A stretch of DNA of 64,000 nucleotides from contig OZ007575.1 in the NCBI GenBank assembly GCA_963931925.1, forward strand, positions 33,970,850-34,034,849, in the 5' to 3' direction. The notes under the pieces were generated by a model, which saw only the letters and a list, made by a program, of their open reading frames with translations, was not told where the DNA came from and did not search any database. Made by a program: the position numbers and the translations under genes. Below are positions 1 to 25,293 of this stretch, one piece after another. This DNA is from Onchidella celtica (lineage: Eukaryota; Mollusca; Gastropoda; Systellommatophora; Onchidiidae). Position 1 is the first letter of the stretch. The number at the start of each line of letters is the position of its first letter.

Positions 1-1149
1 CATCATTGTATTCACGACAGTCTCACAAGAGACAGTATTAGTTCTCTACTGGTGTAGATGTAATACTCCCACAGAATTCAGTACTATTTCGGTGCAGGTG
101 ATTTGAAAACTGGCGCTATTTTGACGGTGTAAATTTCATGTTTTCGTCAGCTAATGCTACACTGTTGTTGATGCTTTTGTCGTTCTATTTGTTGTGGATG
201 TTGCGGGCGTCGTTGTTTCTGGTGATATCGTTGCAGTTGGTGTCGTTGCTGTTTATGTGATTCCCTCTGTGGTGGAGTCCTACAAAACTGGTAATTTACC
301 GAACCTCTTATATCTGTTTGTGTGGGAAAGGGGTTGGGGCGCTCCTTCTCTAAAGGAAGATCATGAAATTGTACATCTTAATAAAACCGTATGCTTTGTA
401 TTGTGTTTGTTGGGGGTCGGGGGGGGGGGGCGGCTCAGTTTCTGAACAGAAAGCTTAAATTGTTGTGTCGGTCTGAAACTCCCAACCCACACTCAAAACA
501 GGCACTTTGCTAGACCCGATCCCTGATTTATTCCCATCTTTAAGGCTGGAATCTGAACAATGGCTCATCACAGCTTCCACGCCAGGACTGATGGTCTTCA
601 TAAACAATAGCCATTATCTGCCCTTGTCTGTAGGAGACGGAAAGGAATAAACATGATAAACAATGAGAGATATCTACCCCCTTCATCTTGGCTACCAGTG
701 TGATGGAACCGAGCGCCAGGGGGCGTTGGGAGGATAATTGTTCCGTATAAACATGCATCGCACTTTTGTAGTTAACTGGCGGGAACAAATGGAGTTGTTT
801 TGGTTTGACGTGCCAATGTATTGTGTAAGCTGTATAAAAGCTTTTCCTTGCGTACCTCGGCAGGCGAGGAAACCGAAGACCCCTGACTGCTCTGTATAAA
901 TAGTTTTTCATCTTTTGCCACATCATGTTCTCCCGTTTTCTTCAATTTTCTATCCGATCCATTAGTCTCTTTACAAGAACGCAAATGCTGTTTAAGGGTG
1001 AACCTGTTTAAGAGGGCGTATCACTTTAATGGAACCCCGAGAGTGAAAGGAAAAATTATACTTTAAAGTTTACACTTTTTTACCTAGTAAATATACCACA
1101 GACTGATAGGCGTTGTAAAGAGTATGCAGCAGCCTTAAATACGAAAATG
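1..1149. other. No gene recognised
   Basis: Unique-looking, moderately AT-rich DNA. Two TATA-like strings lie at about 829-839 and 893-903 but no coding exon is attached to them. A 128-codon minus-strand open frame (540-926) has no recognisable motif and is treated as chance. Confidence 0.5.
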
Positions 1150-1405
1150 GTCACTGCTCTACGCTAATGGCATAAGAAAAATTTGACACTTTTGATATAT
1201 TTAGAAAAAAACTGTTTCTTTTTCTGTCACTTAATGACTTACGCCATTATGATTCTATTGAATTATTACATTTTCCTATTGGCGCATTTCTTTTTATAAA
1301 TATAATAATATTATCTCAAAGCCCTCATGCTCAGGAATGCAGTGAACCGTCAGTTGCCCTTTGGCATAAGTCTGACATACGATGCCATTGTCGTAGAGCA
1401 GTGAC
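1150..1405. mobile_element. MITE-like element with about 24-bp inverted ends
   Basis: The left end GTCACTGCTCTACGCTAATG at 1150 is matched in inverted orientation at the right end (1381-1405) by GTCACTGCTCTACGACAATG. The interior is AT-rich and noncoding. Length about 256 bp. This is the structure of a non-autonomous DNA transposon; the superfamily cannot be assigned because no clear target duplication was seen. Confidence 0.7.
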
Positions 1406-4400
1406 AAAATATTTTGTCCAGGCTGCCGTTGACAAATTTGGCATCTGCCCTAGGACAGTCCAGTGGTCATTCATTCATTCAGACCTTAAATCAAAGGGTT
1501 CCAGTTGTGGAAATGGAATGTCATGTAAAGGTATCCCCTTAATACTTCAGCGGCGGAGACATCTTGAGTAAGTGGGACGGCTGTGACTGTGAGTTACAAA
1601 TTAATTTTATTTCACATTCTGTCTCTTGGGTCTCTCGGAAAGGGGGGAGGGGGTGGCACAGAAGGCAGCCATCTGCATTGTCTTTTTTTTTACAGCACTA
1701 TGTTTAACTCAGAAATTATGTCCAGAAGATGATAATACACACAAACAGATGTCATGTCTTTTGTTGTTGTTGTTGTTGTTGTTGTTGTTTTTACCAGGGA
1801 AACAGGGACAAAGTTTCGAAACGTTCGCTTATCGGCCTGCCGGATATTTGCAAGGCAGCCATCACAATCTTTGCGATATACAATCAAGTGACTCGCAGCT
1901 ATTTTGGCAAGCTTTTCAAACAATTAGATTCGATTAGGATTCCATTTCTCATTCACTTCTGTTGACCCAAATGACACGACAGTTTCATTTTTCATTGCAA
2001 AATATAGGACCTGCCATGGGGGTGCATGTGACTTTATTTAGATGAAATCTTTTGTTGGGAAACGTTCGTTTATCGCAGAATCTTTTAAAACTTTTTTTAA
2101 GCCCGAATGACCTTTATTTCCCCGTAGGAGAAATGCTCTTCATAGTTGTTGCTGTTGCTTTCGATTATTTTCACGTTTTAATGCAGGATTCTTTTCATTG
2201 TTATTGTTTACGGCAAATTATTGTTATTACTATTATTATTATTATTAATATTGTTTTTGTTTTTGTTATTGTTGCCCTGTCTTGCTAATATCACATGAGA
2301 AATATAGAAGTTGAAAAAGTCAGCCCAAAAGTAAGATATCATATTTACTTTGATGCTCAGTTGTGTGTTATGACAGACGTGTCAGGATGTTTATGACTCA
2401 CTGAAGAATAAAAGAGACCGATTGTCGAAAAATCGTTGTGGAAAAGCGATAAATATTTTGCATTGCTTCCGTTTGCTGGAAAAAATAACTGCTTTTTGTT
2501 CATGCTTTGAGATTCTGTCCTTGGACTTTCTAATTTAAAAAAATGTTTGAACTATATTATTATTGCTCAGTATTGTGTATACTGCATTAAATAAGAGGCC
2601 ATGGTCACAGGGAATGGCAGATGTTCGCACGTTGGCTACCAGAAAGACCTCTTAAAATTAAATTAGCTGTGGGTGGATAGATGGATGGATGAATGAATGA
2701 ATGAATGAATGAATGAATGAATGAATGGAGGGAGGGAGGGACGGATAAAACATTAAAAAGTGAAAACAAGAAAGAAAAAACAACTGCTGGACTCTAAATA
2801 AGTTTGGCTCAGGTTGTGTGAAACTTGGCTGTTGCACGTTGCATATTTTCATCATGTCTTCTCTGTTCAGCTGACATGCCTGTTTCACGTAAATTGAATA
2901 AAATATGCGATGAAAGTAAAGTGAATCTGTGTGCAGAAGACCAGGCTACACCCACTCAAGAACCACTTACTGCGTGGCACAAACTGAGAAATAACAGAGT
3001 ATAGGAAGACACTGATTTTGACGGCTAGCGGACAGCTGTTCAAATACTACAGCCAATGAAATAAAACAAATTAGAGCCGCGACACATGAAAAGCTTTACC
3101 ACGATACGGAAACGAATCTATCCGAAAGCATTTGTTTCGTTTCTTGGCCTTTTTTATTTCCTTTTTTTTTCTTTTTAAATTTTTCCTGGGGGAAGTGGGG
3201 TGAATGAAAACAAAACAAAAGAAGAAAAAAAAGGAGTTGGTTTTGACTTCGTAAAAAAAAAAAAAAAAGAAGGAATAATTAACCCTATTTTACACCCGGG
3301 GTATTCCAGACTCCAGACACTCACTCTTTTCATCATAACATCCCCCAGCTGAATGTAAAAAGTAGGAAAGAAATTGTTTTGCCTTCTTGTTATACATTTT
3401 CCGCCCATAGAACGAAATTGTCGACACTTTGAATATTAAAAAAAATATATATGTATATTATTTTATTGTCTATTAATGATGAGTTTCTCTTTCAAGTCAT
3501 GTAACATAAAAGTGGCAAGTAGATCTTCCCCTTTTTTTTCTTTTTTTTTAAAATATTTCTGGGATGTTAAAATTGGTTATTTTTTACGCTTTGTTTTGTT
3601 GCGGGAAAAACGATCGGTTCTGGTTTTTCATTAATTGTAAAGAAGCATATTATTACATTTTTTTTTTTCCAGAATTCCTTGGATTCGTTTTTGACATTCG
3701 CCAGACGAAACAAAGCAGCAATGAAGAAAACTACAGGATAAAAAAAAGAAAAAAGGAACGAAACAAAACAAAAAAAAAGCGAGATTGATAGAAGGTGAAA
3801 ACGAATTGTCAAAATGACACCATAATCTATGTCCAAATCAAAAGATTACCATACCGTATATATTTTAAAAGATAAAAAATGACACGCAATTTGAAATGGT
3901 ATCATTTTTACCCTCTGCAAATCCTCATATTTTGGCGTTGGTAAAAGCTACCTTTTCGTCTCCAGTCCGCGTGCACACTGCTCACTCGCTGGCGGATCCT
4001 ATTTCCCCAAATATTTTCATGCTATGCTCGTTGGCTGCCGTAACCATCGAATTTATTGTTTCTTCATTTTTTTTTCCTGAGGCGTCCTCTCCTCGATTGT
4101 TTATTGGTATTACCCTGTCATATTTACGCTGGATAACTGGCAGTTTCATCAACTATCTTACCGTAGCCACTCGCGATATTGTTTAGGTATATAACTTGGA
4201 GCCTGTGATTAACCTCAGCCCTCGTAGGAAGAAAGACATTGAAGCTTCTGGTCGCTCGCTTATACTGCCATTTGAGCTGGCCGAATGCTGTCTTTGGTCT
4301 ATCTGCTCGTGTAGGAAAGTCATTGTATTGTACAGAAAATCCTTTTCATATCTGTTTTTTTTTCCCCTTTCATCTATTCTTTTCATTGTCCTTACTTGTT

Positions 4401-4457
4401 ACAATGTAAGCTTTGTTCATTTTGGTGGGTTTGTTCTGCAGTATATGTTTGTCTAAC
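1406..4457. other. AT-rich DNA with simple repeats, no gene recognised
   Basis: Contains a (GTT)n run near 1761-1789, an ATT-rich run near 2220-2260, a degenerate (GAAT/GGAT)n run at 2676-2745 and poly-A/poly-T tracts. No exon-like segment stands out. Confidence 0.6.
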
Positions 4458-4690
<233 letters not shown>

Positions 4691-7600
4691 CCCCTGCCCT
4701 CACCCCCACCCACAGGGAAGACAATGACATGTAAACTCCCACACTTCTGAACTCGAAGTTTTTCATACTGTAAAACAGCTTGTGTTTGTCCCCAGCTTTC
4801 AAACAGCCCTTCCGTCCTCAACTTTGTTTGCCTTGCTACTGTAGTCAACCCAAAACTGTACTTGATGTTTGAGAAACAGTCTTTTGTTTTCCCGGGATTA
4901 GACTCCGCCTTTTAGACTATCCTTCATCCGGGTCGCACCATTAGAAACGCTTAAGCGCAAGGAATCTTCCGAAATGACGAATAGCTGGGAAAAGTAATTC
5001 TTCGGTTGAAAAAAATAAAAACTGATTTAAAGCCATTTTTTTTTTTCTTCTTTGAAACGATTAATTATTAGTGAGACGTAATTCTTACTATCTTAATAGA
5101 ATTTATATTAACTGTAATTGTAATTGTGTAGAGGTTTAAGATGGGAAGGTTTTACAGGTTGTTCGTGGTTTGGGTTTGGATCGAGAAAGAATGTCGGCAC
5201 GATAAGGGTCACATTGTTCTCGGAAGAAACAAGACGATAGATAGAATAATTATGAAAGAATGATATTATAGAAGAAGATCCTACCAGAAGCGCCCACCAA
5301 TTATCCGCCATTGACAGATAGAAAATAGAAAACACATACATAAATTTTATATGTACATTACAAATTTAGGCGGTAGTCTGTCAAATTATTTTTGTTCAGA
5401 GAGACCCGGAATAGTTCTATCTGTTTTTGGATACGGTAACTTTTTGGCAATACCCTTCGTCCAGAAATTACAAAACACGGCCTGCGGTAATTCGAACACT
5501 GGTCATGTTTGAGAAGATGGTTCATTTCTGGCGTTAAGACTTTACTGTTACATGGCATAGTTTGACTGTTGTACACAAGGTGTATAAATTATATGCCGGC
5601 TATTTCTTAATTTTTTTTTTATGTTTTGAAATATTAATTGTGAATCTTTGAAAGTTTCCTATACGACACAACTTTAAGTTAGTTTTTGTTTTGTTTTTGC
5701 CTTTCTCAGTGTTCTTGTTTTCATGGCTGTTGTTAAATTTTTGGAAGTAAACAAGCTGATGGATTGTCAAAGTGTTGCATGTTGAACAAGAAGGGATAAG
5801 GGATAAATGAAATAATAGTAATTAAAACAGGGAACAGAAAAAAATTAAGTGTGCATTTTTTTTCCCACACTCGGTAGAACTTTTTCCATATAGAACATCT
5901 ATAGAACATCTGTCCCACAGAGTTACAGTGTCGTTCAGCTTTAGTGCGTCAATACAGTTAAAAAGATTATAATGACACACTATGAAAATGTATTTATTTA
6001 TAGTCTTGAAGACAGAAAATATTCAGAGCGTGTCGTCCTGTCAGTCTCATTTAGAGTTCTTCCACTGTTTGACCCTAATTTCTTCATTGTTGTTATTTTG
6101 GTTCAAGTTAAAGGAAGAAATGACATTAGTACGGTGTTTTATTTGACCGAGAAAATATTAAGAGAGCCTATGGTTGGCAATGAAGAATGAAAGATGTACA
6201 CTATTTTGAAGAGGAGAAAAAAGAAACTGGGAGATAACGATAGGGATCAGAGATAACAATAGCGAAAGAAAAAAAATGTGTTTTTTTGGTCTGCTGTTGT
6301 TATTTTTAAATGAATTTTTTTTTAATTCAGAGGGAAAAGGCTGTCGAAGATGTTTTCGAGCAAATACGACTCTCCTTGTCATGACAGCCAATTTGCGACA
6401 TTACTTTTCTTGCTATTTTAAGAGTAATTTCTTTGCTTTTCTAGGTGTGTATTTAAATCATATTTTATCGTTAAGATCTCAAAGCGTCTGGCATAATTAT
6501 TATTCTGTCTATTCGTTAGTACAGCCCCGTCTTGACGAGCCGCTGAACTGAGCAAATCCTGCCACAGGAAAAAATCCCTCGCGAAACAGTAGGTGGAAAA
6601 TACAAGTGAAATTGTGAGAGGAAGTGAAGCGAGAACCGCGCTCCGTCCTCGGCCGCTGTGGCTTCTGTATGCCGTCATGCGTTTTCTCTCTCGTTAACTG
6701 TTTCTTCGTTCTCACAGCTTCAGCGGCTGTGACGCGGTGGGGTTTGTTTCCCCCCAGCCCTCTCTCTCTCTCTCTCTCTCTCTCGCTTTACATAGCGCCA
6801 CTCCCCCTTGTTCGCGGCAACAGTTGCGCGCATGTTGAGGGGGGCTTGAACACTCATACACACAGTACTCACCGGATATTCTTGCAACAGGGAAGACAGG
6901 AGTTCATTCATTCCGCTGGCGCTAGTTTGGTGCTGTACTAGTTTTATGTTTAGTGCGAAAAAAAAAAAAAACGTGTAGCCCAATGTGTGACAGTGTGATT
7001 TAACAACAGTATGTGTTCTTTGCCTAAATTAGTGATATGATCAAAAGGTAATAGTTATTAATTTATTTTTTATCCATTACCATGTTGTTTCCTTTTATCA
7101 GTTTCTTCCTTGATTGTTAATAATTACGGTGTTTGTTTACTTTACACTAGTTTCTGTTGCTTTTTTTACTCTTTTTTTTTAAATTTTTAGTATCACTTTT
7201 AGAGTCTTCGTAATTTGTTTAATTTTTAAACTATTTTAAGAATTCATTTATTTTTCTATGCGTCTTTAAGTTATAATGATAAATTACATGTCATGTTTCT
7301 GTTTATTCATTCATTTATTTATTTATTCTGCATTCGTTTTTCAAAAATTACTTCTTGATAATTATTACTTCTGCATTTCCTTTGTGTGTCGATTTTAATG
7401 AGTCAATGACTGGTTTAGAAACAAGGAAAACGTGTCGCGGGGTGTAAGGATAATACCAGACTAGTAAAGGGGCGCGTTCCGGATCAATGCTGTTAAATTG
7501 TCTATCTGTGCTCTGATCGAAACTTAAAACTGCCAAACCTGGGCAGGGGGGCTTATTCTTACCTATCGGAGCGGCTGACATGGCTGGTAACTGGGGTATT

Positions 7601-9423
7601 GTATGACACAGAAAGTTGACAAAGACATAAGAAGAAAAAGAAAGATAAACCTGAATAAATGAGTAGCCGAATATAGCAGCATTACAAAAGCATAGAGAGT
7701 TTACAAAGGGAGGGGGTCGCAGAAAGGGATAGAAATTAAATACAATATTTCAACATTGAGGAGAGTGTAGGCGGTGCGGGGGGGAAATCCGAAATGGCAT
7801 TTCTGTGGCGACAACGGTCGGATAATAAGTGTCATAACAGTTGTCTTTCTTTTATTATTTTTTTTTATCTATTGCGAATGACAAAAGAGTTGTGTTTGAG
7901 TGTGTATTCTCACAGAGTGTCTCCCGGGTAGGACATGACGCAGCATGCATGTTTGATTTTGAATAGAGGGAACCAGGCTGTGTGGCATTCAAAGTTACAT
8001 GAGCGTGATTTCAAATCCTTAACAAGCCGTGACGTCACTCTGAACAAATAGATTTAGTTAGATAGCGAGGGGCAAGGGGAGGGACAATAGAAATAGACTT
8101 GACAGAAAGGGCGTATCAGTGATTTACTTACGGCAACAAAAGGGAAATAGAGCATTAATGTGTGTGAGATATTCCCTGTGTCACTCTTTTTATTCCTGTC
8201 TAGTTGAATTCGAACCCTTTTTTGGGGAGTGTTTTGCAAAACGGTAGGGGTGTAGGGAGAAAAAGGTAAACATTCTAGTCTTGCCTTCCACAAACAAAAG
8301 ACGTCTGTGTAGTGCTGACACCACGAACAAACACTGCTTTGTGTTTTGCTCCTTTTTGGCATCTCTGCCTTAATAAATATTCTAATGAGAGTTACTGCTT
8401 TCTTGTAAGTTGCCGGCAGTTGTTTTCTAAACAGGAGGGTTATTCTTTTCAATTTTTGTGTATGCTTTAAAGAAAAAAAAGTAAGTGACAGTGAGTATCA
8501 GTATGTCCGAAGTTACGATAATTTTGGTTTCGCAGTAGCAAATGCCAGGCCAGCTTCACCAAAAATCTGTTAACTGTAGAGAGAGTGTTAGTGTGGAGCA
8601 GGGGGAATAACCAAGAGAAATAGTAACTCTTCGCGACTATATAGCGCAGAGTTGCTGCCCTTAGTATGACGCTCCCAATTCGTGTGTGCGCCGGTCTCCT
8701 GCATACCGAACTTTGTATTCAAATTGTAAAGGTTTTTGTACTTCTAGTGTTGTTGTTGTTGTGAGTGTTTTGATTTGTCTCTAATTTCTTCTTTGATCTA
8801 ATGGCCTGTTTCCATACATTTTTTGTGAAACTCACTATGGCTTTTTCTGTCTTGCATTAATTTCTTGCGGTTATTAATTAGCGTGTTTTTCCTAGTTTTA
8901 ACAAGATAAAATGAATAATTACCTACAAGATAGAAAAATAATCTGATGCTCGAATTTTTTTACATTTTATTGAAAAATCCTTTAAAACATTGAAAAATCA
9001 CCCGCTTTGTGTTTAAATTCCAGTCGAAATCTCAGCAGAGTAATTCATTCTTTTATCATACCTTCATTCCCATTTCTCACACTTTGAAGTCACCTACCTT
9101 CGATTTATTTATTTATTCATTTATTTAATTACATTTTTGTTTATTTATTTATTTAATGATCTATTTATTTATTTATTTACTTTTGTTTGTTTATTTAAAA
9201 AAAACAAAAACACTCTTTTCCTGTCCATTTTCAAACAATTTTATAATGAGTCTATTATTTGTTGTTGTATTTTGTTTTTAATTTTAATTATATTTAAATT
9301 TGTTTGCGTAACTTTTATGTCAAATATTTGTTCAAAATATACATAATTATATATATTTTTAGGAAACTATATAAATATTTGTATCCTGCACATTTCCTGA
9401 CACATTGTTTGATTTGCAAATAA
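4691..9423. other. No gene recognised; possible GC-richer island near 6600-6860
   Basis: Mostly AT-rich. The 6600-6860 stretch is locally richer in CpG and could be a promoter or untranslated first exon of SoxD, but no splice-linked coding start was found. Short (TTTA)n runs lie near 7305-7325 and 9100-9180. Confidence 0.4.
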
Positions 9424-9660
9424 AGACTACAGGGGAAGAACGTCAGATGTCACAAAATGAACGTTTGGCGTTTTAAAGTTTGAAAGTTCATAGGTTGAAA
9501 AGAGCAAGCTTTGTCTAAATTTGCTCCTATTGCTGGATAATGGTTGTTTTTCACTTAATCGGTTGAGAGGGACAAAGCTAAACATATTATTTACCTAAGA
9601 GCTGAGAGAGGTAACCATAAAGCTCGCATTTTGTGACAACTGACGTTCTTTCTGTAGTCT
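9424..9660. mobile_element. MITE with about 38-bp inverted ends, next to a SoxD exon
   Basis: Both ends begin AGACTACAG inward and continue AAGAACGTCAG, then TGTCACAAAATG, with a 2-bp length difference between arms. Total about 237 bp. Flanks are TAA and TCA-like, too short to name a superfamily. It ends about 118 bp before the acceptor of the 9779 exon. Confidence 0.8.
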
Positions 9661-9778
9661 TCAGGTATTAATTTGGTTCCAAATGCCAAGATTACACCCA
9701 TCCTTGGCAACTTTTTCATTGTAGAATTATATGGTCGTTTTCGCGCTAACGAAAATTATTCTCTTTGTCTCTTCTAAG

Positions 9779-23301
<13,523 letters not shown>

Positions 23302-25014
23302 TTGTTTAGTATTACCTTTGTATTGTAGTTTGCACATGAATATAATCCATACTTAATTGTCTCAGTTTTTGAAAAAAAAAATCAACTCAACATTTAACTC
23401 ATGAGAGTTTCTAATGTAAACGTCCATAATGATTGTCTATTTGCTTGACTATCTGAATTGAAAACCGTAAATATTTCACGTGTAGTGCAGCTGGGCTGCA
23501 TTGGCTTCAAAGAGTAGTAAACTCACAGCCTTTGTTTTTTACATTTGATTCACATCATATTCAGAACAATCTTTATGTCGTTGAATATTTTACCTCTGAA
23601 AGTTTATGTTTTGAACATATATAATTCAATGTTTTAAATAATCATGTTTAACTTAACTGTCATTCTACAACTATCTAATATACACCATTTCACTTCTTGA
23701 ACGAAAGATAAAACATACAAAAAGTGCATTACATCATGAAAGATAAAATTGCTATTGAAGCGGTAGCTTCTTGATACTTTCGTACTTAATTATTTAAGAT
23801 AACCAGTTTGGAACACTAAAGCCTTAAAGTTAAAGCTACAAAATGCTCAGTTTAAATGATATTGACAGAAGACTGCAGGTATAAGTGATATCTGATCATA
23901 TGTAAATTTATCAGTTCCTAATATGTATATTGTTTTTGTGCAGGTTTTTTTTGGTATTAAGCACAAAATGTGTTTAAATACAGATATACAGCGAATAACA
24001 GGAAAAAGAAAACTGGCTATTGTCTGAGAACAAGAAACTGTCTCAATTATAAATACAGATTTAAATTAACTAAAGTTTGGAAATACATGTATAATTCTTC
24101 AATTGTTCGTCTACAGTGCAGTTGATGTATTTGCCCTTAAATGGTTTTATCTAGCTAGTTCTTTGTTTTCGTTTTGCATTATCTTATTTATTTTTTTGTA
24201 CCTTTTACTCACACCCATCAGGCTCATAGACAACGAAATTGGTACATTGATATTAAATAATTGTTGTGAGTTTGTTCATATTTCCGGTTACCTCTGTTAT
24301 CCCCGACTACGCCAGTGACAATATGACAAAATGCATAGACTAATCATAATTATTAAGGCTGTTTTTTCGCTTCATTATATCAATGTGACACACGAAATTA
24401 CTGATTTCATTTTTTTAAATTTCTTTTTGCAAAAACGAATGCCAAATTAAGCCCATTACTCCAGTGGCCATCTCCACTTACAACCATTAAGTGTCCCTAA
24501 TAATTAGTTGACCAACATTGCTTTGGAAGACCATATTGTTATATTTTCAGTTAAGGCATGTCTGATCTAAAGCAGGTGCGTTTTTGAAAATAATTTTCTC
24601 TGGACTATCAGCTGTCAGACTTTTTTTTTTATTTTTTGACTATGCACATTTGTATGATCTACATGAAAGATTATTTTCATTAATATGTACTTGTGTACTG
24701 ACTTCAAAATAATTCCCAATTTTGCATACCAGCCTCTCTACCCCCACTGCCCCCCCCCCTCCCCCGTCTGCAATCCCCCACCTCTTCATCCCCATCTGTT
24801 TAATTAACTAAGATCCACTCCATTCACCTGATACATGTATTACATAATGGTGACCGGGTGAAAGTATGGCTGCTTTTCAGCCTGCATTTGGCTCAAAACC
24901 TAAAAATAAAATATGTCCACAGATTGAATTTTGTTCTGTTTAAACCGTCTAATTTTTTTTTTAAAAGGAGAGAAATGATATTTTCATCTCTGCCTGTACC
25001 TCCTGGCAGTCAAT
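23302..25014. other. SoxD 3' flank, probably 3' UTR in part
   Basis: AT-rich and noncoding. AATAAA strings lie at about 24905 and again near 25625, so the 3' UTR could be 1.6 kb or longer. A C-rich tract lies near 24740-24780. Confidence 0.45.
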
Positions 25015-25293
25015 AATGATTTTACAGGGCAGACAAGAAGAGTTAAATCTTGTGCAATGATAATGATTTTACAGGGCAGACAAGAAGAGTTAAATCTTGT
25101 GCAATGATAATGATTTTACAGGGCAGACAAGAAGAGTTAAATCTTGTGCAATGATAATGATTTTACAGGGCAGACAAGAAGAGTTAAATCTTGTGCAATG
25201 ATAATGATTTTACAGGGCAGACAAGAAGAGTTAAATCTTGTGCAATGATAATGATTTTACAGGGCAGACAAGAAGAGTTAAATCTTGTGCAGT
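25015..25293. repeat. 47-bp tandem repeat, six copies
   Basis: The string ACAGGGCAGACAAG recurs at 25024, 25071, 25118, 25165, 25212 and 25259, a constant 47-bp spacing. Units appear identical over the full period. Each contains CAAGAAGAGTTAAATCTTG, an inverted repeat with CAAGA/TCTTG stems. It lies 1.7 kb after the SoxD stop. Confidence 0.96.

Noticed and set aside
829-903. TATA-box promoter pair
   Set aside because: TATAAAAG and TATAAATAG strings exist but no exon or start is associated; too common in AT-rich DNA.
540-926. 128-codon minus-strand open frame
   Set aside because: No motif, no compositional bias, and no splice or promoter context; a frame of this length can occur by chance in 64 kb.
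8054-8452. 132-codon minus-strand open frame
   Set aside because: Translation shows no domain or repeat and looks random; no supporting signals.
25015-25293. CRISPR-like array
   Set aside because: The 47-bp units are directly adjacent and identical, with no variable spacers.
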